Origin: Fusarium oxysporum f. sp. lycopersici 4287
Lineage: Eukaryota > Ascomycota > Sordariomycetes > Hypocreales > Nectriaceae
Assembly (NCBI RefSeq): GCF_000149955.1
Contig: NC_030986.1
Coordinates: forward strand, 6,384,568 to 6,448,567
Length of the DNA: 64,000 nucleotides
Reading direction: 5' to 3'
This document shows positions 43,589 through 53,738 of this stretch, in pieces. Below the pieces are notes generated by a model. It did no database searches. It was given only the letters and a program-made list of their open reading frames with translations, and was not told the DNA's origin. A program made the translations under genes and the position numbers. Numbering within the stretch: position 1 is the first letter of the stretch; each line of letters starts with the position of its first letter.

Positions 43589-44455
43589 AGCACTAAAGCC
43601 CGGAGTTATTATCATTACGACGACTCATATTTGGGATTCTTATTCGAGCCTGGCAGCTGCGATTGTTACGTAGGTCACATTACAATATGATCTAGTGCTT
43701 CGATTCGAGGATCGACCGTATAGTTTATTCGATAGGATTCAAAATAGCTTTACCGTCAACTCCATCAGCAATCGCAAAGGTCCTCCAACCTGCCTTGGGA
43801 AGATCAATCGTCATATCTTCGCAAAGGTACTTCATGAATACGCCATGTGTGACAACAACAACTTTTTTCGGCATATTTGCGAGATCTTCGCTCCCGTGGA
43901 TGGCTTGAACCGTGTCCCGCAATCTCTCTCGGAATCTTTTAGCTCGTGCAGCAACAGCAGAATCGTTGGCCGCGTGAGGACCATCCTTGATATACCAATC
44001 CTCAGCCAAGACGCTGAAGTCAAGGAGCGGAAAAGCTATCTCTAGCGCAGAACGTTTGGATCCAGTATCACAGGGAAGGTCGCTTCGCTCCTGTAGGTCC
44101 TGGTCTATAATGAGACGGGTGCCTTCTTCGTTGCCATTATTCTTGAGGTATTGTTTGCTTAGGATATGGGAGAAGCCAGCCAGTGTCGTCTGTAGGGTGC
44201 GCATGAGTGGAGAAGTGAATATTATGGCGATTGACTCTGGATGAGGGAACGTATCGACTAGGGCCGATGCTTGAGAAAGACCCAAAGAAGTGAGAGGTGG
44301 ATCTCTTTGTGAGAAGTCTTTTGAGACGTTATGTTCCGATTCTGCATGTCGAACTAGGTAAACTAAAGGGGGCATGGTGCTTGTTCGAATTTTGAGAATG
44401 ATGTTGCGGGAGGTATTTTGCAATGTGGAGGTTCTCCTCTAATAAAAGCGCATGC
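43589..44455 (-). repeat. Inverted duplication, arm B
   Basis: Inverted counterpart of 32836-33693; both contain a histidine-phosphatase gene and its proximal promoter. Confidence 0.9.
43725..44423 (-). CDS. Histidine phosphatase superfamily (phosphoglycerate-mutase-like), copy B
   Basis: Open over 232 codons, with the probable start at the second ATG (44375; MPPLVYLVRHAESEHNVSKD). All catalytic landmarks of copy A are present (LVRHAESEHN, LMRTLQTTLAGF, LQERSDLPCDTG, VVVVTHGVFMKYLC). I count about 13-14 residue differences from copy A over the aligned length, spread along the protein, so both copies seem to be under coding constraint or are a recent duplication. It lies between the two chromate-transporter genes. 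Confidence 0.9.
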   Translation of the reverse strand: MQNTSRNIILKIRTSTMPPLVYLVRHAESEHNVSKDFSQRDPPLTSLGLSQASALVDTFPHPESIAIIFTSPLMRTLQTTLAGFSHILSKQYLKNNGNEEGTRLIIDQDLQERSDLPCDTGSKRSALEIAFPLLDFSVLAEDWYIKDGPHAANDSAVAARAKRFRERLRDTVQAIHGSEDLANMPKKVVVVTHGVFMKYLCEDMTIDLPKAGWRTFAIADGVDGKAILNPIE

Positions 44456-44916
44456 GGCGGGGTAGCTGTGACCCAACATTCGTACGGAGCACTTGTGCCC
44501 CAAACCCGACCAATGAAGATTCGGTTCAAAAGTTTGCGGCGCAGCACAGTCGCTGTTAGATTGGCGGCTGGGGAATTGTTGGATACGCGAATAGGGTTGA
44601 TGTCCAATTAAAATGAGGTTGGTTTTCACATTTGGGGGTCAATCTAGTCCCCAAGAGCTTGTTTTTTCTTCTGTCTCCTTTCTGTCCTTCCAGGTGTTTT
44701 CCCCCGCCACCCGGTATTGAGATATCCGCCTGCCGTATTCCTCTATTCTATATTCTCGTGTTCCGTTCAATCTGATATTAAATGATAGAAAAGATACCCA
44801 TAACCTGCAAGAGCTTCTTCTATCGTTCATCTTCCTCAATCTTAATGGCACCATCTGGGGCCATGACTTTGTACTCCTCCGGTGTCGCTATTCTGTACAA
44901 ACTACCTTTCTTGTCC
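44456..44916. other. Intergenic between copy B and chromate transporter 2
   Basis: No gene is recognised. It holds the phosphatase promoter (right to left) and the 3' end of the transporter gene. Confidence 0.4.
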
Positions 44917-46654
44917 CTAGTCTACAAATAGAAACTGCCCCGCGGCTGCACCCATGATAACTAATAAGAGTGCAGTGTACTTATTAGTAAACTTGTAGAG
45001 AACCGCCAGGGCAAGCATGTACAGAACCGCCGCCGGGCCGACCTGAGCGGTTGTGTCAATTACCTCACCAATTGGCTTATCCTTCACCCTTTCCAGAGAG
45101 CCTACGATACTGGCCTTGAGGATCTGCGCCGCGATGATTGCTATAACGCCAATGACCGAGCCACATAGGCCGTCAAAGAAGCTAGCGAGGAACTATTTGC
45201 CGGAAGGTGGCCGTCAGCGAGGTTATTGCTAGACCTGTTGATAACGGAAGTGATAGTGACGAGGAAACTAAGGAAATCAGAGCTCCGCTTACCTTATTTC
45301 GAACCAACTTTTCCAACAACTCATGCCCCGCAATGGTAAACAGGAAACAGGGGAAAAACATTCCCAGAGTGATAATAATCGCCCCCGCAAACGCGTTGCC
45401 AATCGACCTATCCAAGTATGCGCCCTGAAAACCCACAAACGTTGCAAAAATAACCAGCGGTGCCGGCAAGATATTCCCAATGGCAATGCCATCAATGAAC
45501 ACGCTCTGTGGGAGCCATGCCCCCATCAAGACGGCCTCAACCTGCACAAACGGGATGGCTGTATACGCGCCGCCGAATGAGAGCGTGCCGGCCACAAGGC
45601 CTAGCACGAAGAGGTTGATCAATGACGGTGTCTTAGCGATACCGAGGGCCAACGACACTGGTGAGGGTACACCACGGAAGACGACATAGAGTGCGTAACC
45701 GACATATTGAAGGATGAAGAGCGCGGCCGCAGGGATCCAGAGGCGCCGAGCGATAAAAGTATAGATTATGCCGTAGAGTCCAAGGGAGATGAAACTATGA
45801 AGAAGTAATGGTGTCAGCGTACTGCCTAAAAGCGTCGTAATAGATTCGGGCGTCGGCAGAAAGCATCTGTTGTATAGTTATGTTTAATCTAGAGGTACGG
45901 GAATACTGACATGTTTATCCGAAGTGCGCCGTTGATGGCCGTGCAAATGGCTGCAATCACAAGAAACGGGTCCACTTTTCTCGTACTGTGCTTTCTCACC
46001 GAGTGGTCAGCTATCTTGTGAGTCGCTCTTAAGATCTGGAAATAAGTGTAAGAATCAGATGACCGAAAATGCGCATAGTGTTCCAATAGATGAGACACCT
46101 ACCATTGCCGCGACGATAGGCTGCAAAGCCCGAAACGAAGCATTGAAGTACTTATTCTCAAAACCAGCTAGGGTATACAAATAACTAGCAAGTAGCATCA
46201 AAGCAAACCCGGGCAGGATGAATGCCATACCTGCAATAATCCCGCCTATCCTACCCGCAGACAAGCAACCGAAGAACATACATAATTCGGCAGCCTCAGG
46301 CCCGGGGAGGATCTGATAGACGGAGAAGACGCGCTGGAAGCGAGGGAGGGTGATCCATTTGTCCTGGACCACAAGCCTTTCTTTGATCAGGGCAATCTGC
46401 GCGACGGGTCCGCCCCAAGCAAAGAGGCCAAAGTTGTAGAAGAAGAACCAGAAAAGTTTCGGATACGATAGTTTGGGGACGTTAGAGTTATTTTCAAGGC
46501 CCTGGTCGTCTTCGGTACAATGTGTATCAGAGGCGGGTCCGCTGCAGTCAGGCTGAAAAGAGTCAACCTTCTGAGACTCTTCATCCGCTTTCTTGTCGTG
46601 CAACTTCGTCGCAACTGATAGCGAGGGTGTAAGTTCAGCCACCATTGAGAACAA
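44917..46654 (-). CDS. Chromate ion transporter (CHR family), gene 2
   Basis: Four exons: 46654-46103, 46035-45911, 45866-45293 and 45192-44917 (stop at 44919-44917), all in frame, 508 residues. Domain 1: YPKLFWFFFYNFGLFAWGGP, VAQIALIKERLVVQDKWITL, VYQILPGPEAAELCMFFGCL, GGIIAGMAFILPGFALMLLA. Domain 2: AGTLSFGGAYTAIPFVQVEA, IGNILPAPLVIFATFVGFQG and IITLGMFFPCFLFTIAGHEL, with a final helix pair SVIGVIAIIAAQILKAS and YTALLLVIMGAAAGQFLFVD. Both domains carry the G-G-P/A and P-G-P/P-A-P signatures, one of them varied (LPAPLV). The sequence differs widely from gene 1, so this is an older paralogue and not a local tandem duplication. Same strand as gene 1, about 1.7 kb apart, with the phosphatase copy between. 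Confidence 0.92.
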
Positions 46655-47283
46655 AGGTGTTGGCGATTGTTTAGAAATCCTAGTCCTCTTGTCCTGCGGG
46701 TTGAAGAGAAATCTGATTACGGTGAGTAGCCCGCATCGCCTGGCTTTTATACGAGTAAACTTTTATGCTCTTCTAACTCTTGCTAGGGAATATTGAGAAA
46801 GAATGGACGGACAGGAAAGCTTTGATTGGCCAGTAGGCTACAACGGTACTCACCGTTCCTGGATATGCCGCATCCCAGGCCCACAAATTGAACCTAATAA
46901 GATTGGCTGACTATTTGCAAGCGGGTCGCTGATCAGGCTCAAGCGCAAACCTAATTTATCCCCTCAAAGCTCAGGTCGAGACAGAGACTACAACGTTAAT
47001 TGGCTGGCGCAAAGCACTAATAGCAATCTTGCATGCATGGTTCAGCCCCAGTGTAGTATCGCTACAGTTTAATCATCTCCTGAGATTTCCATGACATTAA
47101 TCAACCTGTCTCTAAGCAACCCTATCCATCATAAGGACATCTTAGTGCTTCGAATAGTCTCTGCGCCACACTTCCTCATCGTATTCCTCCATCAGGTCCG
47201 TAAACTCTCTGCCAGCGGCAGCCCAGCCGAGGACCCCCTCAAAGAGCGCATAACTTTCGATGTCCGAATCACCCTTTTACAAG

Positions 47284-47395
47284 CTTCGAAATCGATCGAC
47301 CAATCGATTTGATCGATTCGATTAATCGATTCGATTTCGATTTCGACCGATCGATTACAAGTCCTGATCGATCGATTTGATCGTCGATCGGGTGG
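47284..47395. repeat. ATCGAT/GATCGATT-rich low-complexity tract
   Basis: About 110 bp composed mainly of the words ATCGATC, CGATTCGATT and GATCGATCGA in both orientations, so it can fold back on itself. It lies 180 bp from an assembly gap. Confidence 0.85.
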
Positions 47396-47575
47396 ACCAT
47401 ATATAAATCGGTGAGGTGCAGGGTAGGCTGCCCTGGATTCTGCCTCTGTGTGGATCGCAACACGTCGCATGTCCCACAAAGCATTCCAATGCGCGAGGCG
47501 CGATTGGTGGAGAGACGCTGCTGTGAGAGCTTCTAAGGAGGAAGGCGTCCCACCACCTTCCTTTTTAGGATTGCG

Positions 47576-47914
47576 NNNNNNNNNNNNNNNNNNNNNNNNN
47601 NNNNNNNNNNNNNNNNNNNNNNNNNNNNNNNNNNNNNNNNNNNNNNNNNNNNNNNNNNNNNNNNNNNNNNNNNNNNNNNNNNNNNNNNNNNNNNNNNNNN
47701 NNNNNNNNNNNNNNNNNNNNNNNNNNNNNNNNNNNNNNNNNNNNNNNNNNNNNNNNNNNNNNNNNNNNNNNNNNNNNNNNNNNNNNNNNNNNNNNNNNNN
47801 NNNNNNNNNNNNNNNNNNNNNNNNNNNNNNNNNNNNNNNNNNNNNNNNNNNNNNNNNNNNNNNNNNNNNNNNNNNNNNNNNNNNNNNNNNNNNNNNNNNN
47901 NNNNNNNNNNNNNN
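47576..47914. other. Assembly gap (339 N)
   Basis: Run of N; content unknown. Confidence 0.99.
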
Positions 47915-48247
47915 ACATTCAGCATTCGTCCTGTTCCGCTCCCTGCAACCTTTTAGTCCTTCTCGATGCATCCCAAGAGACAGACTCTAATGCCTTTATA
48001 CAGATAACAATTTTCGGAAACGCAATAGAAAGGTAACAAGCCTCCCCATCCGCTCTTTTCATGGGCTCTCCTGGCACTTGGGATCTTTTCTTGGTATTTT
48101 AAGGTTTGCGGGGTAATGTGATGGACGGACACCGACCCGATGATTCGCTGCCGCCTCGGTCGCAATAATGATCCATTTTCCTGATATGGTTCCGGGCGGA
48201 GAATCCTACTTTTGCTTCTAGGATATCATACCTTTATCTGTAACAGC

Positions 48248-49044
48248 ATGGAAGACGAACAGAGGTATGTATAGCTACGTCATTTCAGACTTTACAATTA
48301 ATTGTTGATTGTAAAATTTGTATTAGGAAGGATGAGAATGGCGAGTTCCTTGTCTTGATGTGTGAGAGCAAGAAGTTTCATGTTCGGAAAACTGCCCTAT
48401 TCACACAGTCCAAGGTTTTCCATACCGCTTTTACTGGCCCATTTCAAGTAAGTGGGTGGCGTAGAACTTGGGGACTGATGGCTGATATCTATTTCAAGGA
48501 ATCCTCCTCGAGAACTTACGAGATGAGCGAGGATTCTCTGTTCATTGTCAACAAAATGATTGAATACTTTAATAATGGGGATTACGATGTTTCGGCAGCA
48601 CCCGAGATCGAAGAACAGAACATATCTGCGCTACAATTTCATGCAAGAATGTTTTCTTTGGCAGACAAATACGCAGTCGACAGTCTGATATCACTATCAG
48701 CAGCGAAGTACTTAGATAGGCTTAGAGATTCGGAAATTGTTGAATTTCTTGGATCCATTCCGGCTGCTTACGAACTGACGCCAAGTTATGTCAGAGATCT
48801 TAGAGATGAAGCCATCAAGTACGCAAGGATCAATCTGCCTCAGGGTCTGGGAAGCAAACCTGTTAGGCAGATCTATGAAGGCATCGCGGGTACGACTCCG
48901 GAATTCATAAAGGAACTTCTAGACTCGTATATGGAGACTCCCATGATAGGAAAATGCTGGGACTGCGGCCGTTATCAAGCATTACAGGGAGTACAAAGCC
49001 GCTGCTTGCAATGTGGCCATGACACTACCCCCCCAGCGTGCTGA
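48248..49044 (+). CDS. BTB/POZ domain protein
   Basis: Exon 1 is 48248-48264 (MEDEQ plus two bases); a 62-nt intron is followed by exon 2 from 48327, and an in-frame 51-nt intron (48448-48498, GTAAGT to CAAG) leaves GPFQ joined to ESSSRTYEMSEDS. About 245 residues. The BTB core is EFLVLMCESKKFHVRKTALF, SKVFHTAFTGPF, then MIEYFNNGDYD, HARMFSLADKYAVDSLISLS. The C terminus has two CxxC pairs (KCWDCGRYQALQ and RCLQCGHDT), a zinc-ribbon-like end not typical of the many fungal BTB proteins. Fungal BTB proteins of this class are often cullin-3 adaptors or of unknown role. The raw frame reads through the second intron without a stop, so retention would add 17 residues. Confidence 0.85.
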
Positions 49045-50780
49045 AAGGAGAGGAAGAGATGAATTTTCTCAAAATGCGTTCTGCGATATATTGTCTCTCA
49101 TTACGATCAAGATAACAAGGCTTGCCTGCTTCCTCGGAAAATCTACGTGAAATACGTGCCTTAAATGCAACACCAGTCTCAGAGGAGGGTTTCGTGCAAG
49201 ACTCCACTTCGGGCCATGGGAGCATGAGTACACAACTGGGCTAGTTATGGGGCCGTCTTCTATATTATTTATGGCTCGCGCGGTAGCACTAGCATATAGA
49301 CACTGGTTGAGAAGTACCAACTCTTCTTATGCGGCCCCCAGTGTACTGATGTTAACCCTAATAACACTTACTTCTCCTAAGAGGTGGCCACAGTTTCAAT
49401 TATGTCGAAAAAAAACTAAGGCACCATATATCAAACCTCTGACAAGATTTCTCGGCTAAGTCTACTTGCCTTACATATGCGGGTACCTGAAGTGGCGCAA
49501 AGACATAGCATTTTCACCTCATAATGAGCCAATCAAACATTGCCTGTCCGTCTTTCAGAGACTGCTGGACTTGTATGCTGAGTCTTGTCTAGGAGAGACT
49601 TGTTTGTCATAATGACGACCGCCTCTTGAGCCTTGCATCGCGGTTCAGTAGACTCTGGGGATGATGCAGTTTGTAACACCGCTCCTGCGCGTGAAGTTCA
49701 GGGTGGGGTCACTTATCTCCGGGCTTGCTCGGACTCCTGCTTGTTCATTGGGCACGGTGATCACCTTATTGAGTGACCAAGCCTTTGACTTGTGTTTGCC
49801 AGGTGGGCATGTTAGAGGGTAACTCTCTATAAATCTGACGACTGGGTTCCACTGAATCTTCACTATCGTATGCATATTGCTCCATTTCGATCCGACTTGC
49901 GGTATCCGCAGGTGAAGACTAAGGGGGTTCTTCATGTAGGCGAAGGAGCTGGTATGGCAAGTACAAACCATGGAAGATATAAAAAGCCAAACAAACGAGC
50001 GCGACTAATACAAGTCTAGAGATACATCTCCAAATTTGCGATATTGCAGAAATGGGAATCGACGCACGCCATGGACGTCATCCCACAACCTTTATGTCTC
50101 ACTGGGCTCAAAATAGAGGTGGCCAATGCTCAGGAGATCGAAGAGGAGTCGGTCATTTCTCCCCGGGCAAACATTCCTATTCAGAAAGTTGCACCCAGTT
50201 TTACTGCCTGTACTGTACAGGTAGATTACTCGATCGAGGTGATTGCCGGATTCACATTTGGGCGTAGTACAGAAATAAGTGTAAAACATACACACCGCGT
50301 GAACTAATCTTGAGACTAATTATTGCTCCTATTCAATAGCCGGCCAGGACTGTTATTAATGAAGAGATTCATTCTGGCATTGGAAAAGAGCCACATGCTG
50401 CAACGGCGAGAGATCTTGGAATATGTGGGGATGGCCGTCTAAACATTGTTCCCTTGAGGGTTGGCTGCTTGGAACATCTGGGTGCTGATAAAGCATTAAA
50501 CGAGGGAAGATTGCCTGCATACAACAAATGCATACGCTGAATAAAAGCCAGTATTACCTCTGCCCGATCCATGCCGCCTCGGGAGATTGTGGTGGGGTGA
50601 GCTGGCCAGTATGGTTGACCAACCGCTCAGGTTAAGAGATAGGCTAAGAAAAGTAGGCGAGGTAGGAATGGAGTGCTATGTCCTTTGTATCAAGGAGTGA
50701 GCTCTTTTGATTGAGAGATTCAAAAATTGCCCTTGGTACAGCCAAATATGGTCTATCTGACGCAGGATCGTGTCGAGAGC
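49045..50780. other. Intergenic between BTB and bZIP genes
   Basis: Short ORFs at 49645-49971 (minus, with PVVRFIESYPLTCPPGKHKS) and 50044-50307 (plus, with KIEVANAQEIEEESVISPRA) look faintly protein-like but match no family. The rest holds nothing I recognise. Confidence 0.35.
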
Positions 50781-51892
50781 TCACCCACACATACTATCGA
50801 GAGCCTCCCAAATAGTATTCCTTTTGACGACACACCGACCCTTCCCAGTCGAAGTGCAGCCACTTTCCAATGCTTTAGCAACGGTATCCATCTTCTCCTC
50901 AGATGTCGCGTAGCGCATGAGCATCTCATACGCCTTTCCGCATTCAACATCTCCCTCATGGTATGTAGCATCCTCAAGAGGATCAACAGACCCTGGCGGG
51001 ACTGGGACCTGAGTAATATCTGTAGCAGGATTCTCGGCCAGACGCGAGAGAAGTTTGCATGGCATTGATTGTTTGTCATGGCAGGTTTGGCTGTGCAGCA
51101 GCAGGAGCCTCGCTCGTTTTGGGTGCTGGGCAGGTAGTCGCTGTATCGAAATCCGGACAGTTGGAGGGGTTTGGCTCGCTATCTAGTGGCTCGTTTGGAA
51201 TTGATGGTATGCCGGTGCTCTCCGATATGTTTCTAGCCTGGCCAAGCTCTCCCTTCTCGTCGGTCTTGCTCGAAAAGGATATCTTTTCCCCTTTTATGGT
51301 CCCTCCTCCTCGGCCAGATGCCAATGTCACACGTAGCTTGGCCATCCGCTCTATTTCTCGCCTTCGAGCGCAATTCGCTCCATTTACATCATCTCCACCG
51401 GGTTCGCGCCTCGTCCATACGTTGATATCTTCGTCGGTGAAGCCAGCCAGCCGAAGGAGGTCCCGGAGCTGCCCGTTCTCTATGACGACCTCCCGTGCCG
51501 CCAATTGTACCTCCGTCGTTGCTTTGATCCCTTGCTCTCGCGCTTCTGCGACCTTTCGCTCAAGGTCCGACACATACTCTTTCTGGCGCGCTCGGTAACG
51601 GCGCTTGTTCTCTGTCAATCGAGATGTTTTCGCGATGCTGGAGGTTTGGGTCATGCACTGCAACATCACGTCAGCGGAGTCCACGCATTCGTTTGGTCTG
51701 GAAGCTCCTCGTCCAGTGTCAGACTAAAGGAAAATAGAAATTCGAGCCACTTGCCATCCTCTTATTTTTATGGCCAGAGTCGTCGACTTGCTGAGCTTGG
51801 TTGCAATTCGACACAAGGGAGTCATCGTCCAATTCACAGGTGGGGTTTTTGCCAACGTGTAGTGCGGGCATATCAGTAGTGCGTCCAGTCAT
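50781..51892 (-). CDS. bZIP transcription factor with GC-AG intron, one-base frame break
   Basis: Exon 1 51892-51755 codes MTGRTTDMPALHVGKNPTCE and ends ATG, followed by GCAAGT, the usual form of a GC donor; the acceptor is TTGCAG before 51657 (97-nt intron, phase 0). The bZIP domain reads RLTENKRRYRARQKEYVSDL then ERKVAEAREQGIKATTEVQL, with the N-x-x-x-[AR]-x-x-x-R core as N-K-R-R-Y-R-A-R. A short block LRLAGFTDEDINVWTRR follows. Near 51086-51088 a TTT run has one base too many; without it QPT would run on into CHDKQSMPCKLLSRLAENPA and the conserved tail CGKAYEMLMRYATSEEKMDT, GCTSTGKGRCVVKRNTIWEA. The stop is at 50781. The tail resembles one found in related fungal bZIP proteins; its targets are unknown. 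Confidence 0.82.
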
Positions 51893-52115
51893 GGCTGTAA
51901 GGAAGGGAGGCCGTGGGCCTGATCACTGGCGGGAGTGCCGGTATCGCGGGCCGTTTTGCTTGTGATGTCCGAATCAGTTCTCGCTGTCTGTTCGATGTTT
52001 ACCCCCCTTGCCTGGACTTCCGTTGCGGTGGTTTCGTCCCAGCCTCTCGTCATGTGATTATTACGTGTTCTTAGCGTGTTTACGGCTGTGTCATGGCAGG
52101 GCATTGGAGTAGGTG
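51893..52115. other. Intergenic upstream of the bZIP gene
   Basis: Presumed bZIP promoter, ending at the (GATA)n tail of the LINE fragment. Confidence 0.4.
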
Positions 52116-53350
52116 GATAGATAGATAGATAGAGTTTATTACGCCCGGAGAACGAATCTCATAGGGCCAGTATGTACGCTAAGCCATTTACGATTCCTCC
52201 GCATTGATCCGGTCTGACATACAGGAAAGCCCTACTTCTCGTCCGAAGTCTTTTCCGTTCTAGCCTCGCTTAACTCTACTTGACAGGCCTGCTTGAAGAC
52301 CGACTTCTCCAAATGTTTAGCATCCTATCTTCAGCAGCTAAAGCATGGTCTGTTAACTTAAGGCTGTTTATTATTAGTGCTTAACTGCGGTATTAATATT
52401 TAGTAATTTTCTGTTTCCCCCCTTCTCAACTTCCCTCTCGGCTCAATCATCCCGTCATCATCGCAAATTTGACTGCCGCTCGCACCGCCTCTAGGTTTAG
52501 GTATCCGCTTTAGTCCGTCCGAGGCCGACTTTCCGCCCAGAAAGAAGGAAAGGTTGCCCATCATATCTTATCCAACTTATCGCATGGCTTCACGTTCTAT
52601 CTCCCATCTTGTGCACCGGAATAGAAAATGCTCCATCGCCTCTAGTGCATATCCTCACTCACACATATCTGATTCTGCGGCTCCTATCTTACTTAGGTAG
52701 CCGTTAATCCTCGCCATCCCCATGCAGAGCTGCGAGAGCACGTCAGCTTCTTGCCTCTTGAGTCTATCGTATAGTGCTTGCGTATGTTTGCCTGGTAGAG
52801 CCCGGTCGATCCTTTTAGAGTAGCCGCCTAATCTATCGGGTAGTCTCCGTTGCTGATGCAACTGCGCGACCACCAGCCTGGTTCGCCTAGAGCGGGCCTG
52901 GTATAGTAGCGATCGCGGAGTGCATTCTATTCTGGTTGCCTTTTGGGCTTGTCTCTTTGCTTCACGGCTCATGGTGAGGCTGTAGTCTTGGGACGGCACC
53001 CAGGCCATCTTAACTCTGTTGTTTCCCTTTCCCAGTCATTCAATGTGCTCATAGATCTGTCGGATGGTGATCTGGCCTGATTATTGCCTGGGTCGCACGA
53101 TCGCCTTAAGTGACCACTGGCTGCTTGACAATACTGTAAGTTCTCGACGTTGCAGACCATCGGGCATGCATCGCAGTGCCATCGCTATCGCCTCCAGCTC
53201 GGCCGTGTATCGGTTCTGGTCGTCTCGCGACCCAAGGGTAACCGAATACCTGGCCACTGTCTGGAGTAGGTGGGGTGTCGCAGGGTAGGCATGATCTTCA
53301 CGGCCTCAGGAACAATTGCCTTGGTAATAGCTGTATGCTTTAAGTAATTC
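52116..53350 (-). mobile_element. 5'-truncated Tad-like LINE, 3' end with (TATC)n tail
   Basis: On the minus strand the RNase-H-like region is readable with stops: YTAELEAIAMALRCMPDGLQ, then RVKMAWVPSQDYSLTMSREA, LGGYSKRIDRALPGKHTQAL, QEADVLSQLCMGMARINGYL, and a CCHC-like end EAMEHFLFRCTRW; the second Cys of that knuckle is replaced by a TGA. The arrangement is the same as in the C-terminal part of the LINE at 60601-64000. The 3' end is CCGGGCGTAATAAA followed by (CTATCTATC) repeats instead of poly-A. Stops and frame changes show it is inactive. The 5' extent is uncertain. Confidence 0.8.
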
Positions 53351-53557
53351 TGCGGGATGGAATACCCCGCACAAGAAAGAACTCAAGAATCAATTAACAC
53401 ATTGTTGCTGCTGCTCATCATATTCACTTTAACCCTTTAAGCACGCTCAGTACGACATGGGGCTTGGGCGGTGAAGATCTTGTCAGGAACACTTGAACTG
53501 AATGCCAGGAGTCTTTTTTTTATTTCAAAAAAATAAGTTAGTGTAATAAGTTGCGCA
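53351..53557. other. Intergenic between LINE fragment and gap
   Basis: No feature is seen. Confidence 0.35.
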
Positions 53558-53738
53558 NNNNNNNNNNNNNNNNNNNNNNNNNNNNNNNNNNNNNNNNNNN
53601 NNNNNNNNNNNNNNNNNNNNNNNNNNNNNNNNNNNNNNNNNNNNNNNNNNNNNNNNNNNNNNNNNNNNNNNNNNNNNNNNNNNNNNNNNNNNNNNNNNNN
53701 NNNNNNNNNNNNNNNNNNNNNNNNNNNNNNNNNNNNNN
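53558..53738. other. Assembly gap (181 N)
   Basis: Run of N inside or at the 3' side of the GMC pseudogene. Confidence 0.99.

Larger units (their letters stand above)
46655..48247. other. Intergenic with microsatellite and assembly gap
   Basis: Upstream of chromate transporter 2 and of the BTB gene. Contains an ATCGAT-rich tract (47284-47395) and an N gap (47576-47914). No gene is recognised. Confidence 0.45.

Noticed and set aside
47192..47990. Long ORFs through the N runs
   Set aside because: Stretches of X from assembly gaps are not evidence of coding; the flanks lack motifs.
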